Below, piece by piece: positions 23,590-35,529 of a DNA stretch of 64,000 nucleotides. Both the position numbers and the translations under genes were made by a program. The notes under the pieces were generated by a model, which searched no databases, had not been told where the DNA came from, and saw only the letters and a list, made by a program, of their open reading frames with translations. Numbering within the stretch: position 1 is the stretch's first letter; each line of letters starts with the position of its first letter. Where the stretch lies: the NCBI RefSeq assembly GCF_019279795.1, contig NC_056734.1:1398067-1462066 (forward strand), written 5' to 3'. This DNA is from Protopterus annectens. Taxonomy: Eukaryota > Chordata > Ceratodontiformes > Protopteridae.

Positions 23590-26227
23590 CCTCACATCTA
23601 TGACTCAGGAACTCTCCCTGATGATTTAAGTGACCACTCTCTTACCTATATCATCAGACATAAAATCAGCTTTCCCTCCCCAACATCCATTAAAAACATC
23701 AAGTCTAAAAAGTACTTTAATCCTGAACTTTTCCAGATGGAACTAAGAGCATGCAACTGGTCACCCCTACAATACCTACCTTTAGATGAAGCCGTTAGTT
23801 ACTTTAACTCTAACTTTCTTGCTATCCTCAACCACCATGCCCCAACCAGACTAGTTAGAACCAAAACCAAACATGCTCCCTGGCTTTCCAAGGAAACCAA
23901 ACATAAAATCTATGTTAGAAACAAACATTTGGCAAAATGGAGGAAAACAAAAAATCCTATAGACCAACAGACATTTAGACAACTACGAAATGAAACTAAG
24001 AAAGCTATCGTATCTGACAAAAAAAACTACTACCTCCAACCCCAACAAGCCAGTCAAAACAAGCCACAGAAATTTTGGTCTAGTATCAACCAACTACTCC
24101 ACCCAGGGAAATCCACTACTCCAAACCCTCAAAACACTGAACACAAAACACCAATAAATATAGCAAATTCTTTTAACACCTTTTTTACTGATGCTGTACA
24201 AACATTAGCTAGTCAACTATCACCTAACAACTTCACTCTACCTTTGAAAAAATCAACCTCACCCCCTACTTTTCGTTTTCAACCCATTCCAACATTATAT
24301 ATTCTAACCCTTCTACAGAAACTAAAACCATGCTCCCACTCAGCAGACCAACTACCTGCTGAATTCCTACAACAATCCGCCAAAGCTATTGCCTATCCCA
24401 TTTCTATCCTGATCAACAGAACTATTACTGAAAGTTATATCCCCAGTTTATGGAAAATTTCCTATATTATCCCCCTCCACAAAGGAGGACAATCAACTGA
24501 ACTCTCCAATTACCACTCCATTGCCCTCCTCTCACCTTTAGCAAAGATCATGGAAAAATGTTTCCACAAACAATTGCTTGACCATCTAATACAAAATAAC
24601 CTACTAGCCAACTGTCAACATGGTTTTAGACCTTCACATAGCACTACTACTGCCCTTCTTTCCTTCACAGATTGTATCAACAACAACCGCAACCTTAACA
24701 AACTCTCTTCAGCCCTATTCATTGACCTGTCTAAAGCTTTTGACATGGTAAATCACCAAATTCTCATCACTATACTGAAATCCTTGTCACTAGATACATC
24801 CTCCATAAAATAGTTCCAGTCTTACCTGGATAAAAGACAAGAGGCCGTACTATGGCAAAAGTCTGTCTCTACTCACCTGCCTGTCAATCTCGGAGTCCCA
24901 CAAGGGTCCATCCTTGGACCTCTACTTTTTTCCATATTCATCAGTGACCTCTACCTTGCCATCCCCCAAGCTACATGCATACAATATGCGGATGACTCTA
25001 CACTGATATGCTCAGCCTCCTCCTCCTCTGAACTTCTCTACCTTACTCAACAAGTATTTAACACAGTTGAGCAATGGTTCACACATAGATGCCTTCTCCT
25101 AAATCCCAAAAAGACTAAACTCCTTCTTTTCTCTCCTACTAAGAAATCCCCCCATTAGATTTCTCAGTTAACTCTACCAATAAAACCATTATATCCCCTG
25201 AACCAACCACCAAACTATTAGGAGTCACCATTGACAATAATCTGAACTTTGATATCCATATTAACAACACCATAAAAACTGTCAACAAAAAGCTAGGCTC
25301 TCTCTATAGGATAAAATCCTTTCTCCTACCTTCAGCTCGAACCACAATAGCACACATTCATCTTATCTCTTCTCTTCTCTATGCCTCACCTATTTTTACT
25401 AACCTATCCAAAAATAATCTTAACAAATTGGAAATGTCCTACAATAATATTGCCAGATTTGCAACAGGCAACCCATTTAGAACCCATCACTGCCTTAATT
25501 TAAAGCAGCTAGGATGGCTTAAACTATAAAATCTAATTAAATTTCATCAGCTAACTATAGCCCACAACACTCTTTACAAACCATCCAAAACACCTATTCT
25601 TTTCACACTAATCACTCCCTATAAAAACCTGGAATCCTTAAGGTCTTCTCAGAAACTTCTAGTACATACAACTAAAACAAACAATAAAGCTGGTGACTCC
25701 CTTTTATCTAATATAGTTGGAAAAGCATGGAACCTCCTTCCAAATGAACTCTCCACACTTCCTTCACTACCCTGTTTCAAAAATAAATTGAAAGTATTCC
25801 TCAAAACTCATTGGTTATGCCCATGCTCTAAACCTGACTAGTCTAACTGTCTTTATATACTCTAATCTTCCAAACCTATTAACACATTAAAAGCAACTCC
25901 TTCCTTATTAAACTATGTTACTAATTATCTCTTGAATACCTTGATTGTATTTGCATTTCTTTATTATGCCTGTATTTCTGCATTGTAAACTACAGATTGT
26001 ACTTGCATCCTTTATTATGCCTGTATTCTGCGTTGTAAATTTTACGGTGATAACTTGGTATACATACTGTAAATCGCTTTTGTCTATCTCATGTATCCTA
26101 AGATGTTGTGTTAATTGCATTGTCCTAGCTTTGGAGCTTAATTCCTCGGGCCTCTACTGAAAATGGACATGTATCCAGTTGGACTAGCCCGGTCAACAAA
26201 TGTAAAATAAAAATAAAAATAAATAAA
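23590..26227 (+). mobile_element. L2-like LINE, 5'-truncated, with intact 3' tail
   Basis: Starts inside the endonuclease domain (SDHSLTYIIRHKI near 23622-23660), continues through the whole reverse transcriptase and ends with TAGCCCGGTCAACAAATG followed by AAATAAAAATAAA-type tail units at about 26205-26227. The protein and tail differ clearly from the CR1/L2-like subfamilies A and B elsewhere in the window, so this is a separate LINE lineage. Confidence 0.93.
23737..25841 (+). pseudogene. L2-like endonuclease/reverse transcriptase ORF, broken
   Basis: After a basic linker rich in WRKTKN and QNKPQKFWSSIN, the reverse transcriptase blocks appear in order: ISYIIPLHKGGQSTELSNYH; HGFRPSHSTTTALLSF; ALFIDLSKAFDMVNHQIL; LGVPQGSILGPLLFSIF; and the catalytic YADD at 24985-24996. 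The C-terminal domain follows: KLLGVTIDNNLNFDIHI, then WNLLPNELSTLPSL. Four acidic and aromatic active-site residues are intact. Lesions are few: a TAG at 24811 where TGG (W of WFQSYL) is expected, a one-base loss in a C run near 25150, and a TAA at 25527. The frame would end at 25841. The low damage suggests fairly recent activity. Confidence 0.93.
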
Positions 26228-26672
26228 GGGTGTGTCAGAAAGGCTGTAAGCTTATTGGAGCACAGTGTCTTGTGTTTGCCCTGAGATGCTCAGGATTGCA
26301 AGAGGCGTGTCTACAGTTGTCCTTTTTGAAAACCAGAAACCAAAGGTGTATGCTGTGAATATATCTGAAAATTCTTGCAAACGTGCACACAGCATGTGCG
26401 CGCATGTGCATTTGTGTGCGCTCGTTTGTGCGGCGCTGCCCTGGGCAGAAACAGAAAGGGAAAAGAAGTAGTAGGAAGTTAACCAAGGAGAACTAGCAGA
26501 GCTGCCAGGTGAAATACATCAGAATCAACCAATTACACAGGTAGCAGACTAGCCCAGCCCAGCCCAGCACTTTAAACTCTGCAAACAGCATACTTCCCTG
26601 TTTTTTCCAAAGAACTCTGCAACGCTGCAGTATAGAAAGAGGGAACGCTTAAAAACTTTAAAGTCAGACAAA
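26228..26672. other. 5' region of the Harbinger transposase
   Basis: Non-coding leader region. It contains a small GCCCA tandem run (AGCCCAGCCCAGCCCAGC near 26550). Terminal inverted repeats of the transposon could not be identified by eye. Confidence 0.4.
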
Positions 26673-27813
26673 ATGTTAGGGGCTGTTCTTGCTATCATAA
26701 ACCAACATGTGCAAGGTGCTGAGGGTGGTGATGTTGTGAATGTTGCTGAGCAACCCACAGTGAGGAGACGGAGAAGAGTGTACAGACCCAGGGTAACCTA
26801 CCAGGGGCTACATGAGCTGGAGATAGTGGAGCGCTATAGGGTGGACAGAAATTTCCTGCAGCAAATTGTTGAGCTGTGCCGGCCACGCCTCACACACAGA
26901 ACCAACAGAGGGGAACCCATCCCAATGGATACCAAGGTATGTGTTGGCCTAAGAATACTAGCGACAGGTACCTTCCAGAGACCAACTGGTGATATGATGG
27001 GGATTTCACAGACATCAGCATCCAGGGTATTGCACCAGTTCCTGGATGCCATGTCAGCACATGTCAGTGAGCATGTATATTTCCCCAATTCCCATGAGAC
27101 ATTGCCCAGCAATATGCATCTTTTCCACCAAATAGCAGAATACCCCAAGGTAGTGGGTGCAATACACTGCATGCACATACACATCAAAGCACCACCCGGT
27201 GAGCAGGGTAGAGTCTACATCAACCACAAGGGATTCCCCTCCATCATATGCCAGGTCATGTCCGATTCCCAGGGCATAATAATGAATGTGTGCACTGGCT
27301 GCCCTGGAAGTTATCACGATTCTCAAATCTGGCATCTGACGCAGCTGTACCAGAGATTTGCCAATGGGGACATCCTTGATGGTCACCTAGTGGGGGATGC
27401 TGGATACGCACTGGAGCCGTGGCTGATGACACCCACACACACCTGAACAAGAACTCCATAATGAGGCACACGCAGAAACAAGAAACATAATTGAGCATAT
27501 GTTTGGGATGCTCAAGTCACGGTTCCAGTGCCTGGACACATCTGGTGGAGCCTTGCAGTACTCACCAACTACATGTACCCAAATTGTCATGGTATGTGTC
27601 ATGCTACACAATATGAACCTGTGGAAACAGCTGCAGCAGGAACAACATAGGGCAGGGCCAAACAGCCCCCCACCATTGCCAAGGCCTGCACAGGCAAAGT
27701 GTGACTCGGAGGAGGAACAACCTGAGCCTGCCCCAGTAGGCAGAAGGAGGCATGCCCAGCATGCCCTGGCCTTGGCAAAGAGGCAACGCATAGCACATAC
27801 ACTGACTCAGTAG
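26673..27813 (+). pseudogene. HARBI1-like PIF/Harbinger DDE transposase, damaged
   Basis: A DDE-type nuclease of the PIF/Harbinger superfamily. About 380 residues are covered, close to the usual length. After an N-terminal basic region (RRRRRVYRPRV) and a helix-turn-helix-like part (GMMGISQTSASR-type, here DMMGISQTSASRVLHQFLDA) come the catalytic blocks: GAIHCMHIHIKAP, INHKGFPSIICQ, GCPGSYHDSQIW, GDAGYALEPWLMTP, IEHMFGMLKSRF and LDTSGGALQYSP. Two defects are visible. The first catalytic aspartate, expected in the GxxDCxH block, is a histidine codon (CAC at 27165-27167). A frame change in an ACAC run near 27430-27442 moves the C-terminal third, including the catalytic glutamate near 27494, to another frame. 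No introns are seen. ATG at 26673 is the first in-frame start. Confidence 0.92.
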
Positions 27814-27947
27814 GAACTCTGGAAATGACACCTCTCTCTGACTCGCACATACAGTAAAAGGGATGCCTAACTTGACACTACCTGTTTTCAAACATGTATA
27901 GGGAGTGTACTATGTGCATCTGACATAGGCAGCCCTGCAGCACCACC

Positions 27948-28281
27948 TGAGGCATGAGTGTCCTATTTTAAGCAATATAAAGCACTGCTAAGCAAAATTT
28001 GCCAGTATTGAGCATATTTAAATACAATTGCGCGTAGCTGCACACCGCGCTAACCAGCACAACGTCGGGCAACGTCGGGCAAAGTCGGGCAAAGTTGGGC
28101 AATGTTGGGCAAAGTCGGGCAAAGTCGAGCAAAGTCGGGTAAACACACTCACACCTGCTTTACTGTTCCTTAACCAGTCAGGTCTGCCCAGCAGGAAAAT
28201 AAAAAGCAGTGACAGGGCTCGAACTCAGGATACTGTGCATTTTAGTCACAGTACTGAACCACTAAGCCATGACAGCATTTC
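27948..28281 (-). mobile_element. tRNA-headed repeat R, copy 1, with decamer array
   Basis: Read on the minus strand, it starts GAAATGCTGTCATGGCTTAG, with an A box near 28257-28269 and a B box GAGTTCGAGCC at 28215-28225. A middle part CCTGACTGGTTAAGG follows, then an array of eight decamers at 28061-28140 (plus strand AAAGTCGGGC and variants). It ends in TACTGGCAAATTTTGCTTAG and ACTCATGCCTCA. A longer copy lies at 57949-58348 in the opposite orientation. The head suggests a tRNA-derived SINE. Confidence 0.75.
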
Positions 28282-29199
28282 ACTGGCACAGACACAACTT
28301 AAGTCACTCACACATACCAGTTGGGGGGGGGGTCACATACCTAACAGTCACAGCCAGCAGGACAATTGTATACAAACGCAAACACAAGCAAATGCTGTAG
28401 CCTGCCCTCTGCAGAGGCATATGAGTAACCTCCCCCCAGGCCTATGCAGCCAGATAACAGCAGACCAGGCAGTGTGATGTGGGTTGGGTAGGCTATGAAG
28501 TCACAAACTAATATGCATGTAATTGGAAGCTAAGGTCTGTAGTACAGTGGTATGCCTCAAGCCAGTACAATAGGCAACAGTACAGACTGAAATGGAGTAC
28601 CTGACATAGCAGTGCAGGCCTAGCAAATGTGTAAGTGTCAGGTGTACCCCTCATCCTATGTACACCCACAGTAACAATCAGGTGTGCCCCCCCCCGGGTA
28701 GAAATGTACAAATAATAGCTGTCCCCTCTGTTTGTAGAAATGTTGATAAGTCTATGCAAATTGACTCATGGAAGCCCTGCAGGCACAGCATGCTTCCTGT
28801 CGATGTACAACACAAAGGTGAGCCCTAAAGTAAAAACCAACTTGATTTTTCACACACATATAGTATATATGCCCATAGTGGGCATGCTCACACACTTAAA
28901 CAAATTTAGCAAATTTCAGTCAGCAACATACTGAAAGGTCATACTGGGCATGCTCACACACTTAGGCCATGTCTGAGTACAGCAGTGGGCCACACATATC
29001 TGGCAGTTGCAGTTCTTACTCCAGACACTTGTCACTATTCACCAATCCTGCCTTGCGCACACAGTGATATGAAAACAGACCCATATAATATATTGGACCC
29101 CTGTCATAATCAAACTATGGACTACAAGTACTTAAGTTGTTCAATGAAAGTGAAAATGCAAAGAAGATCAATAAATCTCCGATCAGTATCATCAAGAAA
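28282..29199. other. unassigned DNA
   Basis: Includes a G run near 28323 and a C run near 28686. No gene or recognisable element is visible. Confidence 0.4.
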
Positions 29200-30268
29200 C
29201 AATAAGCACTCCTAACATTATCCAAGCCATGTTCTGGCAAAAATATTGCCAAAGAGTCCATAGAGAACTATGAAGCTTTCTTTCGCTGTCATAAATATCA
29301 GTGTAAACTCATATATGTTCTGAGTCAGTGCAAAGTGTAAATGAATACATGTACATGACTGACATTGCCAACATCTTGTCAGACAGGTTCATACATATTT
29401 ACCCCCCCTCACACTGACAAAAGGGCCCATTACCATACCTGGAGATTGTGGAAACCCAGAAATCACATATACAATGGTTAAACAGCTCTATCCAAACCTA
29501 AAAACACGGCGTCTACGGGATGACATGGTTTCCCTGGCTGTGTCATATGTGAACTCCAAAACAAATAGACCCTGCACCTGAACAGTCTGTTGAGACTCAC
29601 CCTCTGTACGGGATATGAAACTGTTGAATGGGTTACAGCAACGTTTGGCACACTCCACAAGTGTTGGTGCACAACAGACCATTTGAACTATAGTCTTATA
29701 AGCCTAATAAGCCTGATCTGCAAGGCCATGGAGTCCATCATTATGGAACTCATAAACAGAACTATTGGGAGCCTACAAACACCCAACCCTACCCATTGTG
29801 GTTTGGTCAGGGGCAGATCATAGTTCCTAAACCTGCTAGACAGTTTTCAAGGCAGTCATCCAGGACATACATCAATGAAATGAGCTCCACATGGCCTACA
29901 TAGACCTTGAAAAGCCCTTTTCCAACATCCCACACACATGTCGTATCCACAAAATCAACAACCTGTGCATAAACACGTATGTCATCTGATGTATTGCCAA
30001 CTGGGGCACAGATAGATCCCACAAGGTAAGAATTGTGGTCTCCTTTTCAAGCTGGTAACAACTGCTGTCCCCCATGGCTCAGTCCTGGGTCCCCTCCTGT
30101 CTGGTGTATACTTTTCTGAAATACAGTCAAACACACGAGGGCTATGTTTAGCAAAGTTTGTGGATGACTGCAAAAAGGTTGTCATAATCGATGTTTGGGA
30201 CAACAGAGACATCCTTAAAAAGGGTCTCAGTCAGACAGATGTGGTGTCAAAATTATGGCCTCCAGCTA
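29200..30268 (+). mobile_element. CR1/L2-like LINE, left part, split by DIRS insertion
   Basis: Strongly decayed subfamily A-like LINE. It shows GAAGCTTTCTTTCGCTGTCA near 29270, ACTGACATTGCCAACATC near 29360, then SLISLICKAMESIIMELINR near 29690-29760 and CTGGGTCCCCTCCTGTCTGG near 30085. It breaks off near 30268 after ATTATGGCCTCCAGCTA, in the part that encodes the region after the palm. The continuation is at 35996-36690. Confidence 0.8.
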
Positions 30269-30328
30269 CAGTCATACAAATACCACTAGTCAAAAATTTT
30301 ATCCATCGGTATTCCTTTTATTTATAAC

Positions 30329-32556
30329 ATGTCAAAGGATACCAAGGTATCAGGGTTCAAGAAGTGTAACTTGTGCTGTCAGAAAATGTCTCTGACAGAC
30401 GGTCACACTTCTTGTGTTTATTGTTTGGGTTCCCTACACCTGCAGGACTCTTGCTCAGTATGTCATGCCTTTAGTCCGAGAGTCCTGCAGGAGCGTAGGA
30501 ACAAGTTAATTCTCAGGGGTTTACTAAAACCCGAGGGGTCTCCGGCAAAGTCTCAGCCAGCTAAAACCCCTAAGCCCGCCAAGCCATCAGCTCTCAGTAT
30601 GGAGCCGTCGCCAGGTAGAGCGTCTGCTTCAATTTTGGTTCCGGCCGGGACCGAAGTATCAGAATCTCTCTCGGCACCAACCTTGGTGTCGGAGCCATCA
30701 GGGAGCCATAAGCGATCCAGATCGCCATCCCTGGAGTCGATTCGCTCTGCTTTGGGATCACCTTTGCTACAGTCTGAACGGAGCCATAGGTCCCACTCTT
30801 CTCGGTCCTCGAGGCTGTCCGATCATGACTTGGAGAGAGTGGTTAGCAGACTCCTCAAATCGCAGGCCCTGGCTAAAATGTTAACTAGTCCTCCTCATCA
30901 GGCTGTGGCTGTTCCTGTTTCTGAAGTAGTTCCTCCTCCGACTCCTCCTGTCAGTTCAGAGCCGGAGCTTGTTGGGGCTCGGATCCTGGAAACGTTGGCG
31001 TCGATGCTTCCCCTTTTGGCTCCTTCGTCGGCTCCTATTTCTTCAATGGTTCCGTCCTTGGAGGGATCTGGGTGCCGAGACTCCCTCGTCGGCTCCGGGG
31101 GGGGGGGGGTGTGAGTGGCATCGGACCCTTGTCCGACCCTGTTCTCCCTCTCGTAGCTTCAGCATAGGTAAGCTCGGCTCCTACATCGGCCTCAGAGCCA
31201 TCCCTTTCGGTGCCAGGGAGGATTCCCTCGGAGTGGGGACCCTCTTCTGTGCCAGATAGGGGTGCCTTCAAGGTCATGAGGAATGTGCTGACTTCTGAGT
31301 CTGCACCTCGATCAGCCCCTTCAGCTCCTCCCCCCAGGGTGCCTGCTTCAGTCTCTGCCCCTCCTCCAGACCCCAAGCGAGTGGATCAAATGCTCCAGGT
31401 CACCCCACTGGGTTTATCTTCCTCTTCCGAGGCCTCCCCTGAGATTTCAGAGGAGCCCCCTCGAAAGAGGAAATGTAAGAGGAAACATGTTGACTCCCCA
31501 GAGTTGGTCACGTCAGATACTGACTTGGAGGATTCGGAAGGGTCCCCAAGATCCCCCTCTGAAGATGTCTCTTTCTCAGACATCCTTGAGATCCTTAAGC
31601 AGAGGGGGAACTGGTCTGCCCTTAACCCTTCCGAGGATGAGTCGGTATACTTGGATGTGTTTGGTTCTCGCACCTCCACCTCCTGGGTGTCTCTGCCTTT
31701 TGATCCATTAATGGAAGTGGTGGCTCGGAAGGTGTGGTCAGCTCTGGACACACTGGAACCAACCCCTCGCAGGCCCACTAAGTTTATCACGGCCCCCCAA
31801 GATAAACAGTTTCTGACAAAGGGTGTCCCCGTTGATGCCATGGTGGTAGCAGCTGCCATGAAAAAGGAGTTGGCTGACACTTCTGTACCTGTCCATCCTC
31901 CTTATAAAGAGTCTAGGATGATGGATAGATACAGAAAGCGGATGTTTTCCTCAGCGACCTTCTCCATGCGGTCGCTGAATTATTTGTGCCACTTCACCCA
32001 TCTTCAGAGGGATCTCCTCAAGGAGCTAGGAGATACCCTGCAAGATCCATCAGCTGCAGGGGTTCAAGACAAGATAAACTCCCAGCTGGCGACTCTTAAT
32101 TCTATCATTAACTCCTCCATGTGGCTCATTTCATATGCGGCTGATGGGGCGAGCAGAGCCGCAGGCACAGGCGTGGCTTTGAGAAGGTATGCCTGGATGC
32201 GGTTATGTAACTTCACTGATCCCTTCAAGGCATCTTTCACCAACACCCCTTTTGATGGTTTGGCTCTGTTTGGACCTCAGGTGAAAGATACACTTACCAG
32301 GTGTGAGCAGGAAGGCAAGACTCTCTCTGCTGTTGGAGTCTGTTTTTCCACTCCTTCTAGACCATACCCTAAGGGTCAGAAAAGTGGGAAGATGTGGTTC
32401 TGGAAACCCCAGGGAGCCATGCCTGACACATGTGGTGAGTTTTCCTCCAGAGGCAGAGGAGGGAACAACAATAGACGCCGCCTGCAGGGCAGAGGGGGAC
32501 CACAGAATCAGGGCAGCAGAGAATCTTTCTCTGACAAGCCCTTCCAGCACCCCTGA
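30329..32556 (+). pseudogene. DIRS gag-like ORF, frameshifted
   Basis: Starts at ATG 30329 with a zinc-ribbon-like N-terminus (CNLCCQKMSLTDGHTSCVYC, later C-x2-C at SVCHAF). A long serine/proline-rich middle follows, and the conserved C-terminal part is FSSATFSMRSLNYLCHFTHL, then a glycine/arginine-rich end (SSRGRGGNNNRRR). This arrangement is typical of vertebrate DIRS ORF1. A run of 13 G at 31097-31109 shifts the frame; in the new frame a TAG at 31165-31167 interrupts before the open stretch to 32556. The protein packages or chaperones element RNA by analogy with other retroelement Gag proteins; that role is inferred. Confidence 0.85.
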
Positions 32557-34465
32557 GGGGCTGCCTGGCTGTTTGCCTTCGGAGGCAGTTGGGGGCAGGT
32601 TGTCTCTGTACCCAGAAGCCTGGTGTCTCATCACTCGAGACAGATGGGTACAGTCTATCATATCCGGAGGTTACAAAATCCCGTTTGTCCACACTCCCTT
32701 AAAATCAAACAACCCCATCCCAGATATTCCACCCAGTCTAAGGGAACAGGCAGTACAAGAAATTTCAAGACTGCTAAAAAAACGGGCCATCCAACAAGTC
32801 CCAGCAGACCAGCAAGGATCCAGAATTTACTCAAAGTTCTTTTTGTTACCAAAAAAGACAGGGGACTGGAGACCCATTTTGGATCTCAGCAGACTTAACA
32901 AGTCTGTTCAAAGAACGAAGTTCCGGATGGTCACGCTTCAGTCCATTCTACCCTTTTTGAGTCAGGACAATTGGATGTGCTCCATAGATCTTCAGGAAGC
33001 GTACTACCACATCAAAATGGACAGGCGTTCCAGAAGGTTTCTCCACTTCCAGCTGGGAGCCAGTTATTACCAGTTCAGAGCCCTGCCCTTTGGTCTCACC
33101 ACAGCCCCCAGGGTGTTCACCAAATGCATGGCAGTGGTTACTGCTCACCTGAGATGGCAAGGATTCCAGGTGTTTCCATATCTAGACGACTGGCTCCTTA
33201 CTGCTACCACCAGACATCAATTGCTAAGAGCCAGGGATTATACCATGCAAACATGCTCCAACCTAGGTATCTCAATAAATTTCGAAAAGTCTGCATTGTC
33301 GCCTTGTTAGTCCTTAACCTTTATAGGGACAAGATTAAATACAAAAGATCTGTCTGCAAGGCTTCCAGTAGACAGAGTGGCAGACATTCGCCGACATGTA
33401 CAAGTATTATTAGGATGCAGAAAAGATTCAGGCCAGATTCGTCCTAAAAACCTTAGGTCTCATGGCAGCAGCAATCATATTAGTTCCCCTGGCTCGTTTT
33501 CACATGAGGATTCTCCAGTGGATGCTTTTCACCCAATGGTCCTTTCAACAACTTCCTTTGTCTCACAAGATAATAATCACACAGTCATGCAAAGACCACT
33601 TGGCTTGGTGGATGGTCTCTCCATCAGTACCCCAGGGCAGACCATTTGTCCTTTCTCCTCCAGTTGCCATGGTGACCATGGATGCCTCCCTGATCGGGTG
33701 GGGGGGGGGCATTTTCAGGGCAGGACTTTCCAGGGCACCTGGCAACCCCACGAGTACCACTTGCACATAAATGTCTTGGAGATGATGGCGGTGCTTTTAG
33801 CGTTGCAAGCTCTTCAGAACTCTCTACCCACTGGGACCATTGCAATTCAGACAGACAATATGTCTGTAGTGTGGTACATCAACAAGCAGGGTGGAACCAA
33901 GTCATATCCCTTATGTCGAGAACCACTCAGACTATGGCAGTGGGCGATCTCCTCTCAACGGTTTCTGATGGCAACGCATATCCCTGGGAAGTCTAATGTC
34001 ATAGCGGACAGGCTAAGCAGAGCTATTCTCATGCCTCACTAGTGGTCTCTCAACCAGACAGTAGTGGACAGAATCTTCCGCAAATGGGGTCAGCCTTGCT
34101 GCGACCTTTTCGCAACTCCTCTCAACAGCAAGTGCGACAGTTTCTTTACTCTCTTCCCTATTCCCGGGCACTCCCACAGAGACGCTGTAGTTCACGATTG
34201 GCCCCAGGGACTTCTGTATGCATTCCCACCCTTTCCACTAATTCCCAAACTAATTCAGAAAGCTACCGTGCTGGGTTGCAGGATGATCCTCATTGCCCCC
34301 TACTGGCCTCGACAAATCTGGTTCCCATTCCTGCATCGTCACCTTCTAGAGCAGCCTTGGAATCTGGACCCAGTTCTGGACCTCCTGATCCATCAGTCGG
34401 GCAGGCTACATCAGTCTCTTCAGTCTCTCAACCTCACTGCTTGGTTGCTCCACTTCCAACCTTAG
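32553..34465 (+). pseudogene. DIRS reverse transcriptase / RNase H / methyltransferase-like ORF, broken
   Basis: The frame overlaps the gag end (open from about 32303). Reverse transcriptase blocks: SRIYSKFFLLPKKTGDWRPI, DLSRLNKSV, CSIDLQEAYYHIKM, YYQFRALPFGLTTAPRVF and the catalytic YLDDW at 33179-33193. RNase H shows TMDASLIGWGG, HINVLEMMAVLLAL, IQTDNMSVVWYINKQGG and HIPGKSNVIADRLSR. The methyltransferase-like domain shows CDLFATPLNSKCDSFF and IAPYWPRQIWFPFL. Damage: TAG at 33308, frame changes near 33415 and 33447, a compensating change in a run of ten G at 33700-33709, and TAG at 34040 between RNase H and the last domain. Active-site residues remain readable. It makes cDNA of the element. 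Confidence 0.9.
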
Positions 34466-35493
34466 CCAGGCTTCCCAGTATTTCCAATTCAGTGCGTGAG
34501 ATTATCCTTTCCTCACACAAACCTACAACCAGGAAGACTTATGCTAGTAAGTGGAAACGTTTCTCTTTCTGGGCAGAGGTTAGAAATATAGATCCCTTCA
34601 CGGCCCCTGTCCATAACGTTCTGGACTTCTTAGCAGAACTTTTTGAAGCAGGCTCCTCGTCGGCCACCATTAGAGTTCAATTAGCGGCAATCTCTAATTT
34701 CCATACGGGCCTGTCAGAAACCAGCATCATGTCCCATAAGCTTTGCAAAGCCTTTCTGAAAGGAAGAATCTTGCTCAGGCCTCCAGTGAGAGATCCCCCA
34801 CCTCAGTAGGACTGAAATTTGATCCTAGCTTCCTTGATACTTCCTCCCTTTGAACCGGCAGCTTCCTGTTCCTTGAAATTGCTTACTTGGAAAACCCTCT
34901 TTTTGGTGGCCATTACTTCAGCGAGGAGAGTTTCTGAACTTCAAGCCCTTTTTGTTCGTCCTCCTTATCTAGTTTTCCATAAGGATAGAGTTTCACTCAG
35001 GACTAATCCTTCGTTCCTTCCTAAGGTCCCCTCTGAGAACAATTTGAATCAATCCATCGATCTGCCAGTCTTTTTTCCAAATTATTCCAACAAAGCTGAA
35101 CACAAATTACACCAGTTAGACATTCATAGGCAATTATGTTTCTATTTGCATAGGACTGAGCAAATAAGGAAATCAGACCAACTCTTCCTGTCCTATGCGG
35201 AGGGTAAGCAGGGTCGACCAGTGTCTAAAGTAACCTTATCCAGGTGGTTGTCTTCTATTATTACCCTTATTTATCAGTTCAGGCATAAAGAACTCCCTGC
35301 TAAACCTAAAGGCCACTCTACTAGGGCTTTAACTACGTCGGTAGCTTTTCAAGCAAGACTACCAATGGAAGCCATTTGTGCAGCGGCCACATGGGCCACC
35401 CCTCATACCTTCATTTCACATTATAAATTGGATGTGGCCTCTAGGAATAGAGCTGATTTTGGTTCCACTGTGCTCAAGAGTCTGTTACGATGA
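34042..35493 (+). pseudogene. DIRS tyrosine recombinase, interrupted
   Basis: Overlaps the preceding ORF in another frame. The core-binding domain runs from about 34490 (SVREIILSSHKPTTRKTYAS, then VLDFLAELFEAGSSSATIRV). The catalytic domain shows TSARRVSELQAL (first arginine), KGHSTRALTTSVAFQ (the H-x-x-R pair) and TFISHYKLDVASR (the tyrosine nucleophile). These are the R-H-R-Y residues of the family. The only breaks are two close stops, TAG at 34807 and TGA at 34813, between the two domains; all four catalytic residues are kept. It would integrate circular element DNA by site-specific recombination. Confidence 0.9.
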
Positions 35494-35529
35494 GCCACCC
35501 AGGACTAAGGTGCTAGGGACGCTGTCCCA

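Noticed and set aside
27054-27891. Several long minus-strand open frames opposite the transposase
   Set aside because: They are shadows of the plus-strand transposase, which alone shows conserved domain blocks.
28061-28140. CRISPR-like array of short repeats
   Set aside because: The decamers are directly adjacent with no unique spacers; it is a simple minisatellite inside a eukaryotic SINE-like repeat.
28208-28275. Functional tRNA gene on the minus strand
   Set aside because: A and B boxes are good, but the sequence belongs to a longer dispersed repeat present twice, and no complete cloverleaf was evident.
31035-32692. Minus-strand open frames of 107-164 codons across the DIRS gag region
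   Set aside because: They reflect the GC-rich, biased composition of the gag frame and have no domain.
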